Positions 16,769 through 25,331 of a stretch of 43,914 nucleotides of DNA are shown here, piece after piece. Below the pieces are notes generated by a model. It was not told the origin of the DNA. It saw only the letters and a list, made by a program, of their open reading frames with translations, and ran no database searches. The stretch spans positions 1 through 43,914 of the forward strand of contig NZ_RCBY01000040.1 of the NCBI RefSeq assembly GCF_003838195.1, written 5' to 3'. How positions within the stretch are numbered: the first letter of the stretch is position 1; each line of letters opens with the position of its first letter. The translations under genes were made by a program, and so were the position numbers. The stretch comes from Okeania hirsuta. Its GTDB lineage: Bacteria > Cyanobacteriota > Cyanobacteriia > Cyanobacteriales > Microcoleaceae.

Positions 16769-17548
16769 ATGCATCTGACTTGGTTAGATAGTAATTCCTG
16801 GTTAATTGAAATTGGAGGCAAACAACTCCTGCTGGACCCTTGGTTAGTTGGCCCCCTAGTTTTCGGTAATCTACCTTGGTTATTCAAAGGAGAGAGGCGT
16901 ACTCCCCGTGCCATACCAGAAAATATAGATTTAATTGTATTGTCTCAAGGTTTAGAAGACCATGCTCACCCTCAGACCCTAAAACAGTTAAACAAAAATA
17001 TTCCTGTAGTCGCCTCTCCCACTGCAGCAAAAGTAGTACAAGAGTTGGGCTATTCTCAAATAGTCACACTTGCCCATGGTGAGACATATTCTTTTGATAA
17101 TAGTATTGAAATTAGAGCAGTTCCTGGTTCACTCGTTGGCCCAACTTTAGTAGAAAACGGTTACATTTTTAAAGACCTAAGCACTGACAATACAATCTAC
17201 TATGAACCACATGGCAGCCATTCTGAAAAAATCAAAGAATTTGCTCCTATAAATGTGGTCATCACCCCTATTATAAATTTGAATTTACCGTTAGTCGGGC
17301 CGATAATTAAAGGAAATGAAAGTGCTTTACAAGTAGCTCAATGGTTGAAACCCCAAGTCATGTTACCTACAGCAGCAGGGGGCGATATAGATTTTCAAGG
17401 ATTATTAATATCTTTACTCAAAGCAGAGGGTAGTGTGGAAGAAACACAACTTCAGTTAACCAAAAATAATCTGGATACAAAAGTAATAGAGGCTCAACCT
17501 GGAGAACGTTTTGAACTACAATTAGAACAGAGAGTATTAGCTAATTAG
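16769..17548 (+). CDS. MBL-fold protein with degenerate metal site
   Basis: 259 residues with the overall layout of a metallo-beta-lactamase-fold hydrolase of the UlaG-like type: an N-terminal strand pair (WLDSNSWLIEIGGKQLLLDPWL), then IDLIVLSQGLEDHAHPQTL, GSLVGPTLVENGYIF, and a helix-strand C-terminus. The usual HxHxDH reads S-Q-G-L-E-D-H, so the first two His are replaced and only Asp-His remain, followed by His two residues later. Either metal binding is altered or the protein is not a classical hydrolase. I recall similar variants in cyanobacteria and chloroplasts. No signal peptide. The start at 16769 is the natural N-terminus of the fold; there is no clear ribosome site. Confidence 0.75.
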   Translation: MHLTWLDSNSWLIEIGGKQLLLDPWLVGPLVFGNLPWLFKGERRTPRAIPENIDLIVLSQGLEDHAHPQTLKQLNKNIPVVASPTAAKVVQELGYSQIVTLAHGETYSFDNSIEIRAVPGSLVGPTLVENGYIFKDLSTDNTIYYEPHGSHSEKIKEFAPINVVITPIINLNLPLVGPIIKGNESALQVAQWLKPQVMLPTAAGGDIDFQGLLISLLKAEGSVEETQLQLTKNNLDTKVIEAQPGERFELQLEQRVLAN

Positions 17549-17991
17549 GGTTTGCTGAATAAATCTTTTGGTATGAGCTAGGAGTCAGGAGCAGGAGTCA
17601 TAAGTCAGGATAAATGGGGAATTTATAGTAGATAGTCGGATATTTTCTCCCTTGATTTTTCTGCAATTATTCTGCCTTTTATCCTAACTTTTTGGTTGCT
17701 CAATCTTCAAAAGTTGCACTTTTTTTCGCTGTAAAAAATCTAAAACCTTTACCTGTCAGTGCTTTTATATTTAATCAGCATAGCAATAATTAAACTACAT
17801 TTAATTAACAGCTTTTAATGATAGTTAGTATATTTTGAAAGCTGCTGACTATTAATGTTATGAAGCTAATTTTTGAAGATTTGAGGTTAATCATATTGTT
17901 AATCAAATGCTGCACAACTGACTTCTCCTAACCATAAAACCCTTTAACAGTTTACTATTCCCTATTTCCTATTCCCTAATGCTATAAAAGT
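17549..17991. other. Spacer between the MBL and DUF3122 genes
   Basis: Contains the minisatellite ggagtcaggagcaggagtca at 17581-17600 and heptamer-like ttccctatttcctattccc at 17955-17975. No gene seen. Confidence 0.4.
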
Positions 17992-18492
17992 ATGATTAAT
18001 TTTCGTTGGATTTTTACAGTAATATTATCCTTGTTTTTGATTATTGGTAATTCTCAACCAGCTTTAGCTTCTATTCATACTTACCCCGAATCTTCTACAC
18101 AAATCATGTATCGTTCTCGGCAAAGTTTGCGAGACCTTTCAGATAGAGCATGGCAAACTGTACTATATAAAAGGATCAAATCTGGCAAACTAATAACTTT
18201 AAACTTACGATTGGTAGGATTTCCTGGAATAATTGAACTAGCTCATCCCCAAAAATTGCAAATTACTACTGGCACTGGTAATATCTGGAATGCAGAGGAT
18301 ATTTTGGTTGATTCTTCTTTTCCTGCTAATGTTGGAGAATATGACTTTTTGGAAGTAATGAAACACTTAAATTATGATGCTCCACTGCGAATAAATATAC
18401 CTTTGCAAGGTGAAAAATCAGCAGAATTAGTCGTACCAATTTTTGCTGTTAAAGAATGGCATAAATTATTTGATGAAGTTAATTTTTGGTGA
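17992..18492 (+). CDS. DUF3122 family secreted protein
   Basis: 166 residues of a cyanobacterial family of unknown function (DUF3122). A Sec signal peptide occupies residues 1-26 (FTVILSLFLIIGNSQPALA). The mature part begins with the family-type SIHTYPESSTQIMYRSRQSLRDLSDRAWQ and continues with strand-rich LVGFPGIIELAHPQKLQI. It is likely to reside in the periplasm or thylakoid lumen. It lies 41 bases before petJ on the same strand, so the two may share a transcript and a link to lumenal electron transport is suggested, as inference. Confidence 0.8.
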   Translation: MINFRWIFTVILSLFLIIGNSQPALASIHTYPESSTQIMYRSRQSLRDLSDRAWQTVLYKRIKSGKLITLNLRLVGFPGIIELAHPQKLQITTGTGNIWNAEDILVDSSFPANVGEYDFLEVMKHLNYDAPLRINIPLQGEKSAELVVPIFAVKEWHKLFDEVNFW

Positions 18493-18533
18493 TTTTTTAT
18501 TGTATTAGTTTTCATTAATTAAGGAGAAAAAAA

Positions 18534-18869
18534 GTGAAAAAAATAATTACAGTTTGCTTATTAATATTCACATTGATAAACTTTATAGAAATACCTCCTG
18601 CATTAGCAGCAGAAACAGCGAAAGGAGCAGAAATTTTTCAAATTAATTGTGCTGGATGTCATGCTGGAGGAGGCAATATAGTTAGATGGTGGAAAAACTT
18701 AAAAATCAGAACTTTGAAAAGAAATAAACTAGATTCTGTTGAGGCGATCGCTTACTTAGTTAAGAATGGAAAAAATAATATGTCTGCTTACAAAGACCGT
18801 TTAACAGAAACAGAGATAGAAACTGTATCAGATTATGTATTGAAGCAGGCAGAAAATGGTTGGCATTAG
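18534..18869 (+). CDS. petJ: Cytochrome c6-like c-type cytochrome
   Basis: 111 residues with a lumen-targeting signal peptide ending at ALA (about residue 25) and one haem site CAGCH at 39-43. The axial Met is Met83 in NNMSAYKDRL, and the C-terminal helix ETVSDYVLKQAENGW is the c6 type. It carries electrons from cytochrome b6f to photosystem I or oxidase. The start is GTG, with AAGGAG 8 bases upstream deciding it. The segment after the haem motif (GGGNIVRWWKNLKIRT) is more basic and Trp-rich than in typical c6 (usually GGNNVI..KTL), so it may be a divergent paralogue such as c6B/c6C. A degraded second copy lies at 21599-21891. Confidence 0.85.
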   Translation: MKKIITVCLLIFTLINFIEIPPALAAETAKGAEIFQINCAGCHAGGGNIVRWWKNLKIRTLKRNKLDSVEAIAYLVKNGKNNMSAYKDRLTETEIETVSDYVLKQAENGWH

Positions 18870-18902
18870 TAAATATAGCTATAAGAGCTAATATTTAAAC
18901 AT

Positions 18903-18996
18903 TACACATCTCCAGAAAAGAGGAAGTAGAGAGTAGGGAGAAATAATTGATGATTAATGTACAATAATTAATTTTATTTTTGATTATTGGAGATGT
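18903..18996. repeat. MITE family AGACATCT, uninterrupted copy
   Basis: acatctcca at 18904 and tggagatgt at 18996 form inverted ends of a roughly 94-bp element with an aattgatgatt interior. It serves as the reference for the interrupted copy at 13905-14232. Confidence 0.6.
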
Positions 18997-19084
18997 CTAT
19001 TATGGTGTATATGACTTACTGTTGCTTTATTCTTACCAATATGTGGATAAGTATAGCCAAGAATCTTTGTCAAAATTTACGCGT

Positions 19085-19165
19085 AAGGAAGAAGATTTGA
19101 AAAAAAGAAAAATATAGATATTTCCCAAGTTTTTAAACAAACTATGTCAATGGACATCACGATTA
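19085..19165. repeat. Partial MITE of the ATATCATGTCCG family
   Basis: Its reverse complement reads tttaaaaacttgggaaatat... as in 16275-16335 (aaaaacttgggaaatatcta, then ctttttttcaaatcttcttcc). One end only is preserved. Confidence 0.6.
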
Positions 19166-19273
19166 TCCCACCAATTATCAATGCCCATTCAAAAATAAGA
19201 TTGAGGCGTTTGTCACTCTATTAATGAAAATTTTCCCGAATCTCCATTGACCATTGACTAGATGTCAAATTTT

Positions 19274-19292
19274 GATTATGATCATGATTATC
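19274..19292. promoter_or_regulatory. Fur/Zur-type box upstream of the COG0523-folE pair
   Basis: gattatgatcatgattatc agrees at 16 of 19 positions with the classical Fur box GATAATGATAATCATTATC and is nearly a perfect dyad. It stands about 190 bases before a broken COG0523 start and about 275-290 before the intact one. COG0523 genes beside folE are commonly under Zur, a Fur-family zinc repressor, so Zur is the preferred reader. It can also be read as a repressor site for a transcript that crosses the broken copy. Confidence 0.6.
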
Positions 19293-19461
19293 ATAGAGAC
19301 CCCAAAAGTAAAATATCCACATATTGAAGCAAATCAGCTCAAAGAATCTCTTAAGTCAACTAGAAATAGCAATTTTCCAGCTAGTCAGCAACCCATATTA
19401 ACAATGCTTTTCTACGGAATGCTGCGCAAACAACCAGAGGTACTGATAACTGATAACTGAA

Positions 19462-19572
19462 ATGACTGGTTTTCTTGTTAATGACAAAACAACCTTTCTC
19501 AATCGTATTCTTCAAAATCAACAAGATTTAAGAGTAGCTGTTTTCGTCAATGAATTTAGCCATAATGAATAA
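19462..19572 (+). pseudogene. N-terminal fragment of a second COG0523 GTPase
   Basis: 37 codons read MTGFLVNDKTTFLNRILQNQ, then QDLRVAVFVNEFSHNE and stop. They align with TGFLGSGKTTLINQILHNKH, NLKVAILVNEFGDIN of the adjacent intact gene. The P-loop GSGKTT has become VNDKTT, so it could not bind nucleotide. Its end overlaps the start of the intact gene. It is the scar of a tandem duplication. Confidence 0.8.
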
Positions 19573-20548
19573 TTCACTACAATTAGATATTCCTAAAAGA
19601 GGGATGCCAATAACAATAGTAACTGGATTTTTAGGCAGTGGTAAAACAACCTTAATAAATCAAATTTTGCATAATAAGCACAACTTAAAAGTTGCAATAT
19701 TAGTTAATGAGTTTGGGGACATTAATATAGATAGTCAGTTATTAGTAGATATTAATGAAAATATGGTAGAACTTAGCAATGGTTGTATTTGTTGTACTAT
19801 CAACGAAGGATTAGTAGATACAGTCTACGAAATTTTAGAACGGGATGAAAAAATTGATTATCTAATTATAGAAACCACTGGTTTAGCAGACCCCTTTCCA
19901 ATTATGTTAACTTTTTTGAGTACAGAGTTAAAAGATTTAACTCACTTAGATTCTGTACTAACTTTAGTAGATTGTGAAAATTTTACACCAGACCATTTTG
20001 ATAGCGAGGCAGCTTTTAAACAGATTGCTTATGGGGATATTATTTTACTCAATAAAACAGATTTAGTCTCCCGAGATCGAGTAGATTATTTAGAGTCTTA
20101 TATTAAAACTGTAAATAATGGAGCTAGGGTTTTGAGAAGTGAGTACAGTAAGATACCATTATACTTAATTTTAGATGTAAATCTATCCAAGCTTCAACCT
20201 TATTCTCTAGAAGAGAATAATAATCAGCATGAACTACAAAAAATTCCTAAAAATCATCTAATAAATGATGGTTTTACATCTATTTCATTCCAAAGTAAAA
20301 GACCTTTTTCTGCCCTCAAATTTCAACATAATTTTCTAGATGAATTACCAGATAATATATTTAGAGCAAAAGGAATTCTTTGGTTCAAAGAAAGTGAATC
20401 AAAACATATATTTCAATTGAGCGGTAAACGCTATGATATGCAAGTAGAGGAATGGTCAACTACTCCGACAAATCAGTTAGTATTAATTGGACGAAATTTG
20501 AATCCATTAATTATTCAACAAGATTTAACAAACTGTCTAACTATGTGA
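19550..20548 (+). CDS. COG0523/CobW-type GTPase, putative metallochaperone
   Basis: 332 residues from ATG 19550, or 327 from the ATG at 19565; neither start has a ribosome site. Walker A is GFLGSGKTT (26-34), the COG0523 metal motif GCICC is at 78-82, ETTGLADPFP marks switch II, and NKTD the guanine motif. The C-terminal CobW_C domain (about 235-325) is present. These proteins deliver metal, often zinc, in a GTP-dependent way. There is no His-rich tail of the kind seen in nickel chaperones. It lies 125 bases before folE, whose product needs zinc, and downstream of a Fur/Zur-type box, so a zinc-sparing or zinc-delivery role is the best inference. Confidence 0.85.
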   Translation: MNLAIMNNSLQLDIPKRGMPITIVTGFLGSGKTTLINQILHNKHNLKVAILVNEFGDINIDSQLLVDINENMVELSNGCICCTINEGLVDTVYEILERDEKIDYLIIETTGLADPFPIMLTFLSTELKDLTHLDSVLTLVDCENFTPDHFDSEAAFKQIAYGDIILLNKTDLVSRDRVDYLESYIKTVNNGARVLRSEYSKIPLYLILDVNLSKLQPYSLEENNNQHELQKIPKNHLINDGFTSISFQSKRPFSALKFQHNFLDELPDNIFRAKGILWFKESESKHIFQLSGKRYDMQVEEWSTTPTNQLVLIGRNLNPLIIQQDLTNCLTM

Positions 20549-20672
20549 TAAATTAAGAGTAGCTATTCTCAGATAAATCGCAGGTAAGAATTCCCATAAT
20601 TAATCAGAAATTTATGTGGGAAAATATCTGCCAAACTGTTCAACAAAATATTAAGCTTAAAGCCTTTCAATT

Positions 20673-21311
20673 ATGACTTTACCAACAGTTCCAGATTTTG
20701 TTTCTACCAATGATTTGAAAACAAAATCTCAGCCTCCTGTTACAGAAGCTGAAATGATTCAAGCGGTGAGAACTTTATTAATAGGATTAGGAGAAAATCC
20801 AGACCGAGAAGGATTATTAGATACTCCCAAACGAGTTGTAAAAGCCCTAAAATTTCTCACTTCAGGTTATCATCAATCTCTAGATGAATTGTTGAATGGA
20901 GCTGTTTTTAATGAAGATATCTCAGAGATGGTTTTAGTTCGAGATATCGATCTTTTTAGCTCTTGCGAGCATCATATTTTGCCTATTCTTGGTCGCGCTC
21001 ATGTAGCATATATTCCTAATGGAAAAGTAATTGGACTATCAAAAATTGCTCGAATTTGTGAAATGTATGCCCGACGTTTACAGGTACAAGAACGTCTAAC
21101 AGCACAAATAGCTGATGCACTTCAAGGATTACTTCAGCCTTTAGGTGTTGCTGTAGTTGTTGAAGCAACTCATATGTGTATGGTCATGCGTGGAGTACAA
21201 AAACCAGGTTCTTGGACAACTACTAGCGCTATGCGTGGTGTTTTTGCTGATGATGTGAAAACTCGTCAAGAATTTATGAGTTTAATTAAGCATAGTAATT
21301 CTTTTCATTAG
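20673..21311 (+). CDS. folE: GTP cyclohydrolase I, type IA
   Basis: 212 residues. It converts GTP to 7,8-dihydroneopterin triphosphate, the first step of folate and pterin synthesis. Zinc ligands are visible as Cys98 and His101 (SSCEHH) and Cys169 (HMCMVMRG). Other family marks are DTPKRVVKA (about 50-58), [20 protein letters not shown] (121-140) and [15 protein letters not shown]. It is therefore the zinc-dependent FolE, not FolE2. The start at 20673 gives a usual N-terminal extension; no ribosome site is evident. Placed after the COG0523 GTPase, which may supply its metal. A folE paralogue elsewhere in the genome would be likely if this copy is zinc-regulated. Confidence 0.95.
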   Translation: MTLPTVPDFVSTNDLKTKSQPPVTEAEMIQAVRTLLIGLGENPDREGLLDTPKRVVKALKFLTSGYHQSLDELLNGAVFNEDISEMVLVRDIDLFSSCEHHILPILGRAHVAYIPNGKVIGLSKIARICEMYARRLQVQERLTAQIADALQGLLQPLGVAVVVEATHMCMVMRGVQKPGSWTTTSAMRGVFADDVKTRQEFMSLIKHSNSFH

Positions 21312-21476
21312 TTTTTTTAAGTTAAGCGACAATAATTAAAAGTTGATTGGTATTAAAATTTCTGATGATGCTAAGACAAAAAGCATTAATACTAAAATCA
21401 GAAAGGAAGAGACTTTTTGCCCCATACTTAGGATTGCTCCTATCGAGTTACCAAGTAGATGAGCATCAATAAATGT

Positions 21477-21582
21477 AACAGGACTTACGCACCCAAACAA
21501 GAAACCGGGTTTATTGCCCTAATTATTGTTTTTTAAAGCACGAAATTTAGTTGCTAAACCTGATTTTTGCGTAAGTCCTGTT
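21477..21582. mobile_element. 106-bp MITE with 15-bp perfect ends AACAGGACTTACGCA
   Basis: The ends aacaggacttacgca (21477-21491) and tgcgtaagtcctgtt (21568-21582) are perfect inverses. The aggacttacgca end is one I recall as widespread in cyanobacterial genomes. It lies between folE and the petJ pseudogene. Confidence 0.85.
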
Positions 21583-21598
21583 TATTAATATTTATGTT

Positions 21599-21891
21599 TT
21601 TCCATGTTACGAAAATACCTAATGAATTAGGTGCAGAAATGACAGAAGGTGTGGAACTTTTTCAGATTCATTGTGTAGGTTGTCATGCTAATGGAGGTAA
21701 TATTGTTAGATGGGAAAAAATTTCAAAATAGAGACTTTAGAAAAAAATAAACTAGATTTTGTGAAGGTGATCGCTTACTTGGTTAAGAATGGGAAAAATA
21801 ATATGTAAGCTTACAAAGACTGTTTAACAGAAACAGAGATAGAAACTGTATATGGTTATGTATTGAACTAGGCAGAAAATGGTTGGTGTTA
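21599..21891 (+). pseudogene. Cytochrome c6 pseudogene
   Basis: Frames give GAEMTEGVELFQIHCVGCHA, NGGNIVRWEKISK, then stop; later LVKNGKNNM-stop-AYKDCLTETEIETV and a stop before AENGWC. This is a full-length but broken copy of the cytochrome at 18534, with the haem motif (CVGCH) intact and several stops and a frameshift. It marks the far end of a duplicated petJ-COG0523 neighbourhood. Confidence 0.85.
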
Positions 21892-21924
21892 ATATTTAAT
21901 TTAGACCAACTTAGGATGCAAGTA

Positions 21925-23367
21925 ATGCCAGCAGAATCAGAAAAACTAAATCGACAACCTGAAGACTTTCAGCAAGAAATAAAAAAGCTTATTCAAGATA
22001 ATCAGCTTGATTTAGCTACTAAAAGAGTAATGGATTTTGCTGATGATTTTGCAGTTTATAAAAAACGTAAATATGAAGCAATTGATTTTCAGCGTCGCTA
22101 TACTAAACTGAGAGAAGATAAACGAAAGTCTAGTTCTTCAGAAGAAACTATCAGGGAAAAATTTTCAGGTTTAACTTTTTCTGTTTTAGAATTTGTTGAT
22201 TTAATAGTTGAAGAATATAGAAAAGATTACTCACCAATACCCACAGTTGTTCCTCCACAAGAAAATAACAATAAGTCTCCTTCCAAATCTAATTCAAAAG
22301 ATAATACTACCAATGTTAATAAAAAACATCTAGACCAAGAAAATACCGAAAAAAATATACCAAAAACTTCATACGAACAAATAAAGGAATCATGGAAAAA
22401 GCAAAAAAAATCAAGTATTAAAAGCTCTAATATTAATGTAGTAGCTAATATAATAAATATCACCAAAAAATATTCAGGTAGATTAACAGACTTCCAGTTA
22501 TCTGTATCGGGATTAGAATTAAAATTTGGTGAAATAACCTCTCTTGTTGGTGAAAATGGTAATGGAAAAACGACTTTATTAAGAATAATTGCTGGTGAGT
22601 TACACCAAACCAGCGGTATTATTAAATATCCAGGTTTGACAAAATCAAAAGATAAATCTTGGTACAAAATCAAACAACAAATAGCATACGTTCCTCAAGA
22701 GTTGCCACAATGGACAGGAACCCTAGTTGATAATCTGCATTTTGCAGCAGCTATTCATGGTATTAGAAGAAAAGAAAATGAAGATGAAGTTGATTTTATT
22801 CTCTGGCGACTTGGTTTAGATAAGTATAAAAATGCAAGTTGGAATGAGATTTCTGGTGGTTTTAAAATGCGATTTGCATTAGCTAAAGCATTAGTCTGTA
22901 ATCCTCAACTTTTAATATTAGATGAACCTTTAGCAAATCTTGATGTTAATACTCAGTTACTATTCTTACAGGATTTAAGATATTTAGCTGATTCTTTTGC
23001 TCATCCCAAAACTATACTTTTGAGTTCACAACATTTACATGAAGTTGAAAATGTCACTGATAATATTATTTTTATCAAAGAGGGTTCTGTAGTTTACAAT
23101 GGTAAATTAAAAAATTTTGGTGAAGATAGGGAAGAAAATGCCTTTGAATTAAGTTGTAACCTATCAAAAAATGAATTAATGGATTTACTTGAAGAAATAT
23201 CATATACTCAGATTGAAATGGTTGCTCACAATCAATATATTATCAACACCTCAAAAAATGTTGGTAGTAATGAAATAATTAAATTTTTTCTTGATAATAA
23301 TATTACCTTGAAATACTTTAGAGATATAAGCAGTTCTACTCGACGTTTATTTAAGACAGAAAAATGA
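21925..23367 (+). CDS. ABC ATPase with N-terminal EAD-like domain
   Basis: 480 residues from the ATG at 21925, preceded by AGGA. Residues 5-95 form a helical domain (IKKLIQDNQLDLATKRVMDF, later RRYTKLREDK, then EFVDLIVEEY) whose layout resembles effector-associated domain 11 (EAD11), an adaptor fold of bacterial conflict systems; the match is by eye. A low-complexity Asn/Ser/Lys linker (100-165) follows, then one ABC domain. Walker A VGENGNGKTT is near 207, the Q-loop VPQELPQW, the signature ISGG near 308, Walker B LLILDEP near 328, and the His switch SSQH. The ATPase should be active. The C-terminal 110 residues resemble those of CcmA-type exporters. Its stop overlaps, as ATGA, the start of a permease remnant, so it once served a transporter. 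Confidence 0.75.
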   Translation: MPAESEKLNRQPEDFQQEIKKLIQDNQLDLATKRVMDFADDFAVYKKRKYEAIDFQRRYTKLREDKRKSSSSEETIREKFSGLTFSVLEFVDLIVEEYRKDYSPIPTVVPPQENNNKSPSKSNSKDNTTNVNKKHLDQENTEKNIPKTSYEQIKESWKKQKKSSIKSSNINVVANIINITKKYSGRLTDFQLSVSGLELKFGEITSLVGENGNGKTTLLRIIAGELHQTSGIIKYPGLTKSKDKSWYKIKQQIAYVPQELPQWTGTLVDNLHFAAAIHGIRRKENEDEVDFILWRLGLDKYKNASWNEISGGFKMRFALAKALVCNPQLLILDEPLANLDVNTQLLFLQDLRYLADSFAHPKTILLSSQHLHEVENVTDNIIFIKEGSVVYNGKLKNFGEDREENAFELSCNLSKNELMDLLEEISYTQIEMVAHNQYIINTSKNVGSNEIIKFFLDNNITLKYFRDISSSTRRLFKTEK

Positions 23368-23444
23368 AAAATCCACGGCTAATAATAGACTTTTTAAATC
23401 CTGGATTTCTCAAGAGATTGGATCGATATTTGTTAAGGTTTTAG
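23364..23444 (+). pseudogene. Truncated ABC permease start (26 codons)
   Basis: Overlapping the ATPase stop by ATGA, the frame reads MKNPRLIIDFLNPGFLKRLD then RYLLRF and stops. FLNPGFLKRLDRYLL is the kind of cytosolic N-terminus that precedes the first helix in cyanobacterial ABC permeases, by recollection. All membrane segments are missing: the next 40 bases are non-coding and then the opposite-strand glycosyltransferase ends. Confidence 0.6.
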
Positions 23445-23484
23445 CAAGTATTGATACTTGTTATGAATAGTCTGGAATGTGGGT

Positions 23485-24633
23485 CTAAATAAAACTACTT
23501 AACTTTAGATTTCTCTCTCGCAAAACTTCGCCATAAAGCATTTCCAATTGAGCAATATTTCCACTCAAAGTATAACGTTCTAAAACTCTCCGACGCGCTT
23601 TTTGACCCAAAATACTAGTTAACTCAGGATGATCCTTAAACAAAGGCAATAAAGTTTGCAACTGAGTAGTAACATTATGAGTATTTAAAATTATACCCGC
23701 ACCATTCTCCAACACCTCACCATCAGCACCCGCATCCGTCGCCAAACAAGCCAAACCACAAGACATTGCTTCCAACAAAGCCAAAGACAAACCCTCAACC
23801 AAAGAAGGTAAAATAAACACATCCGCACCACGAAAAATTTCTATCCGTCGTTGTTCATCACTCACATATCCAAACCAACTAACTCCCTTCACATCGCTAT
23901 AAAACATTTGCAAAGAAGCAGCTAATGGTCCATCACCAACAATAATCAAATGGCTACCATTTCCCATATCAGAATGTTTCCAAGCCTTAAGTAGAGATTC
24001 AACATTCTTAGCTGTGGAAATACGACCTAAATATAGGAATATACGTTGAGCATTTAACTCAGCCTTGAGACTAGACATACCAGGAGAATATTTATCTATA
24101 TCAACCCCATTAGGAATTACTGCTACCTTTTGACTAGGGACTCCTAATTTCACCAAAAAATCTCTCTGTATTTCAGAAAAAATAATAACTCGGTCATAAT
24201 GTGCCAAAAAAGGAGCATATAACTGATAAGCCAAAAATTGAGTCCCCGATTTTATATTGCGCGGTTTACTATCAAACTGGGCATGAAAAGTAGCAACTAA
24301 AGGAATATTTAGCTCTTCGCAAATTTCAGGCAGTAAGAAATCAAGAGGAGAAAGAGTTAAAGAAGCATGAACAATATCAGGCTTGAGTTTCTGTAAAGCC
24401 TCACTCAAAACTTTGCTAGATTTAAGACTAGGTATGGTGTAACCCTGAGATTTGTAGATACAAGGTAGAGACACTTCATGAAATCTTGGCCATTTATCAG
24501 GTTCATTATCTTCAGTAGCAAAATGAAGAAAGCTAACCTGATAGCCCCGGTCTAATAGAGCATTGGTTATTTCTCTAGAGTAGGTAACGTTGCCACAAAA
24601 AGGATATTTTTTTCCAAGCCAAGCAATATGCAT
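23485..24633 (-). CDS. Glycosyltransferase family 4
   Basis: 382 residues with the GT-B fold. The N-terminal acceptor domain begins MHIAWLGKKYPFCGNVTYSR with the Gly-rich loop. The donor domain carries VIPNGVDIDKYSPG, then RIFLYLGRISTAKNVESLLKAW, then DVFILPSLVEGLSLALLEAM with the E-x7-E signature. It is a retaining transferase using a nucleotide sugar, probably for surface polysaccharide or glycolipid. Soluble or peripheral. It stands alone, convergent with the ABC remnant, 118 bases from the ATPase stop. Confidence 0.9.
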   Translation of the reverse strand: MHIAWLGKKYPFCGNVTYSREITNALLDRGYQVSFLHFATEDNEPDKWPRFHEVSLPCIYKSQGYTIPSLKSSKVLSEALQKLKPDIVHASLTLSPLDFLLPEICEELNIPLVATFHAQFDSKPRNIKSGTQFLAYQLYAPFLAHYDRVIIFSEIQRDFLVKLGVPSQKVAVIPNGVDIDKYSPGMSSLKAELNAQRIFLYLGRISTAKNVESLLKAWKHSDMGNGSHLIIVGDGPLAASLQMFYSDVKGVSWFGYVSDEQRRIEIFRGADVFILPSLVEGLSLALLEAMSCGLACLATDAGADGEVLENGAGIILNTHNVTTQLQTLLPLFKDHPELTSILGQKARRRVLERYTLSGNIAQLEMLYGEVLRERNLKLSSFI

Positions 24634-25331
24634 TCAGATGAATAGGCAGATATTATTTTTGAGAGATTTTATCATTGATATAGCAATCCTATTTTATTCG
24701 TCTCAAAAATCTTACTGCTTTTTAGGGAACAGGGAACAGGGAACAGGTAAGAGTTTTAATTTTTTTATTTACTTTTTGATTACCCGCAACCTATTTAGAA
24801 TTGCTATAGACAAAAACGCCTCAGTTTGTAAATAATACCACTTGCTATCTAAAAAGTTAGATAAGCTAGTTATTAGTCATAAGTCAGGCATTAAAAGTCA
24901 GAAGTCGGTATACTTAATGTTTGCTTTTTTCTCTCTGTATTTCATTTAATCCTCATTCCTGACTTCAGCGATCGCTACTTGTGAAAAGTTTTAATTATCA
25001 ATCTGAACTTCTGATTTTAAAATTTTCAACTTTGTCATCAATCTCTGACAAAAAATAGGAAAAATTTCCTGAAATCGCCAACATAGTTTCAATAGTTTCA
25101 GCCTTTCCGTGATAGTATAAATGAACAATAATCCAAGGGTTTTTATTACCTAAAAATATTTTACAGCCTGAAACACTTATGATTTAGTTGCTTAGACAGG
25201 CGATCGCCTCATATTGATTTAAGGATGACGAACTAATTTTTTCAAGTTACCTATACGCTCGTTTGACGTATTTGCAATTATATGGTATCTAGGAGAATCT
25301 ATCGAAATCAACTTTATCCATTAACTAAGAC
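24634..25331. other. Spacer with heptamer repeats and a gene scrap
   Basis: Three copies of gggaaca at 24724-24747 and a gcgatcgc at 24968 and 25200. On the minus strand, 25181-24998 is an open frame without a start (GCKIFLGNKNPWIIVHLYYH, then GKAETIETMLAISGNF) that looks like the tail of a deleted gene; the family is not recognised. Confidence 0.4.

Noticed and set aside
19254-19460. 68-codon frame before the COG0523 fragment
   Set aside because: It covers the Fur-type box and has no family character; no ribosome site.
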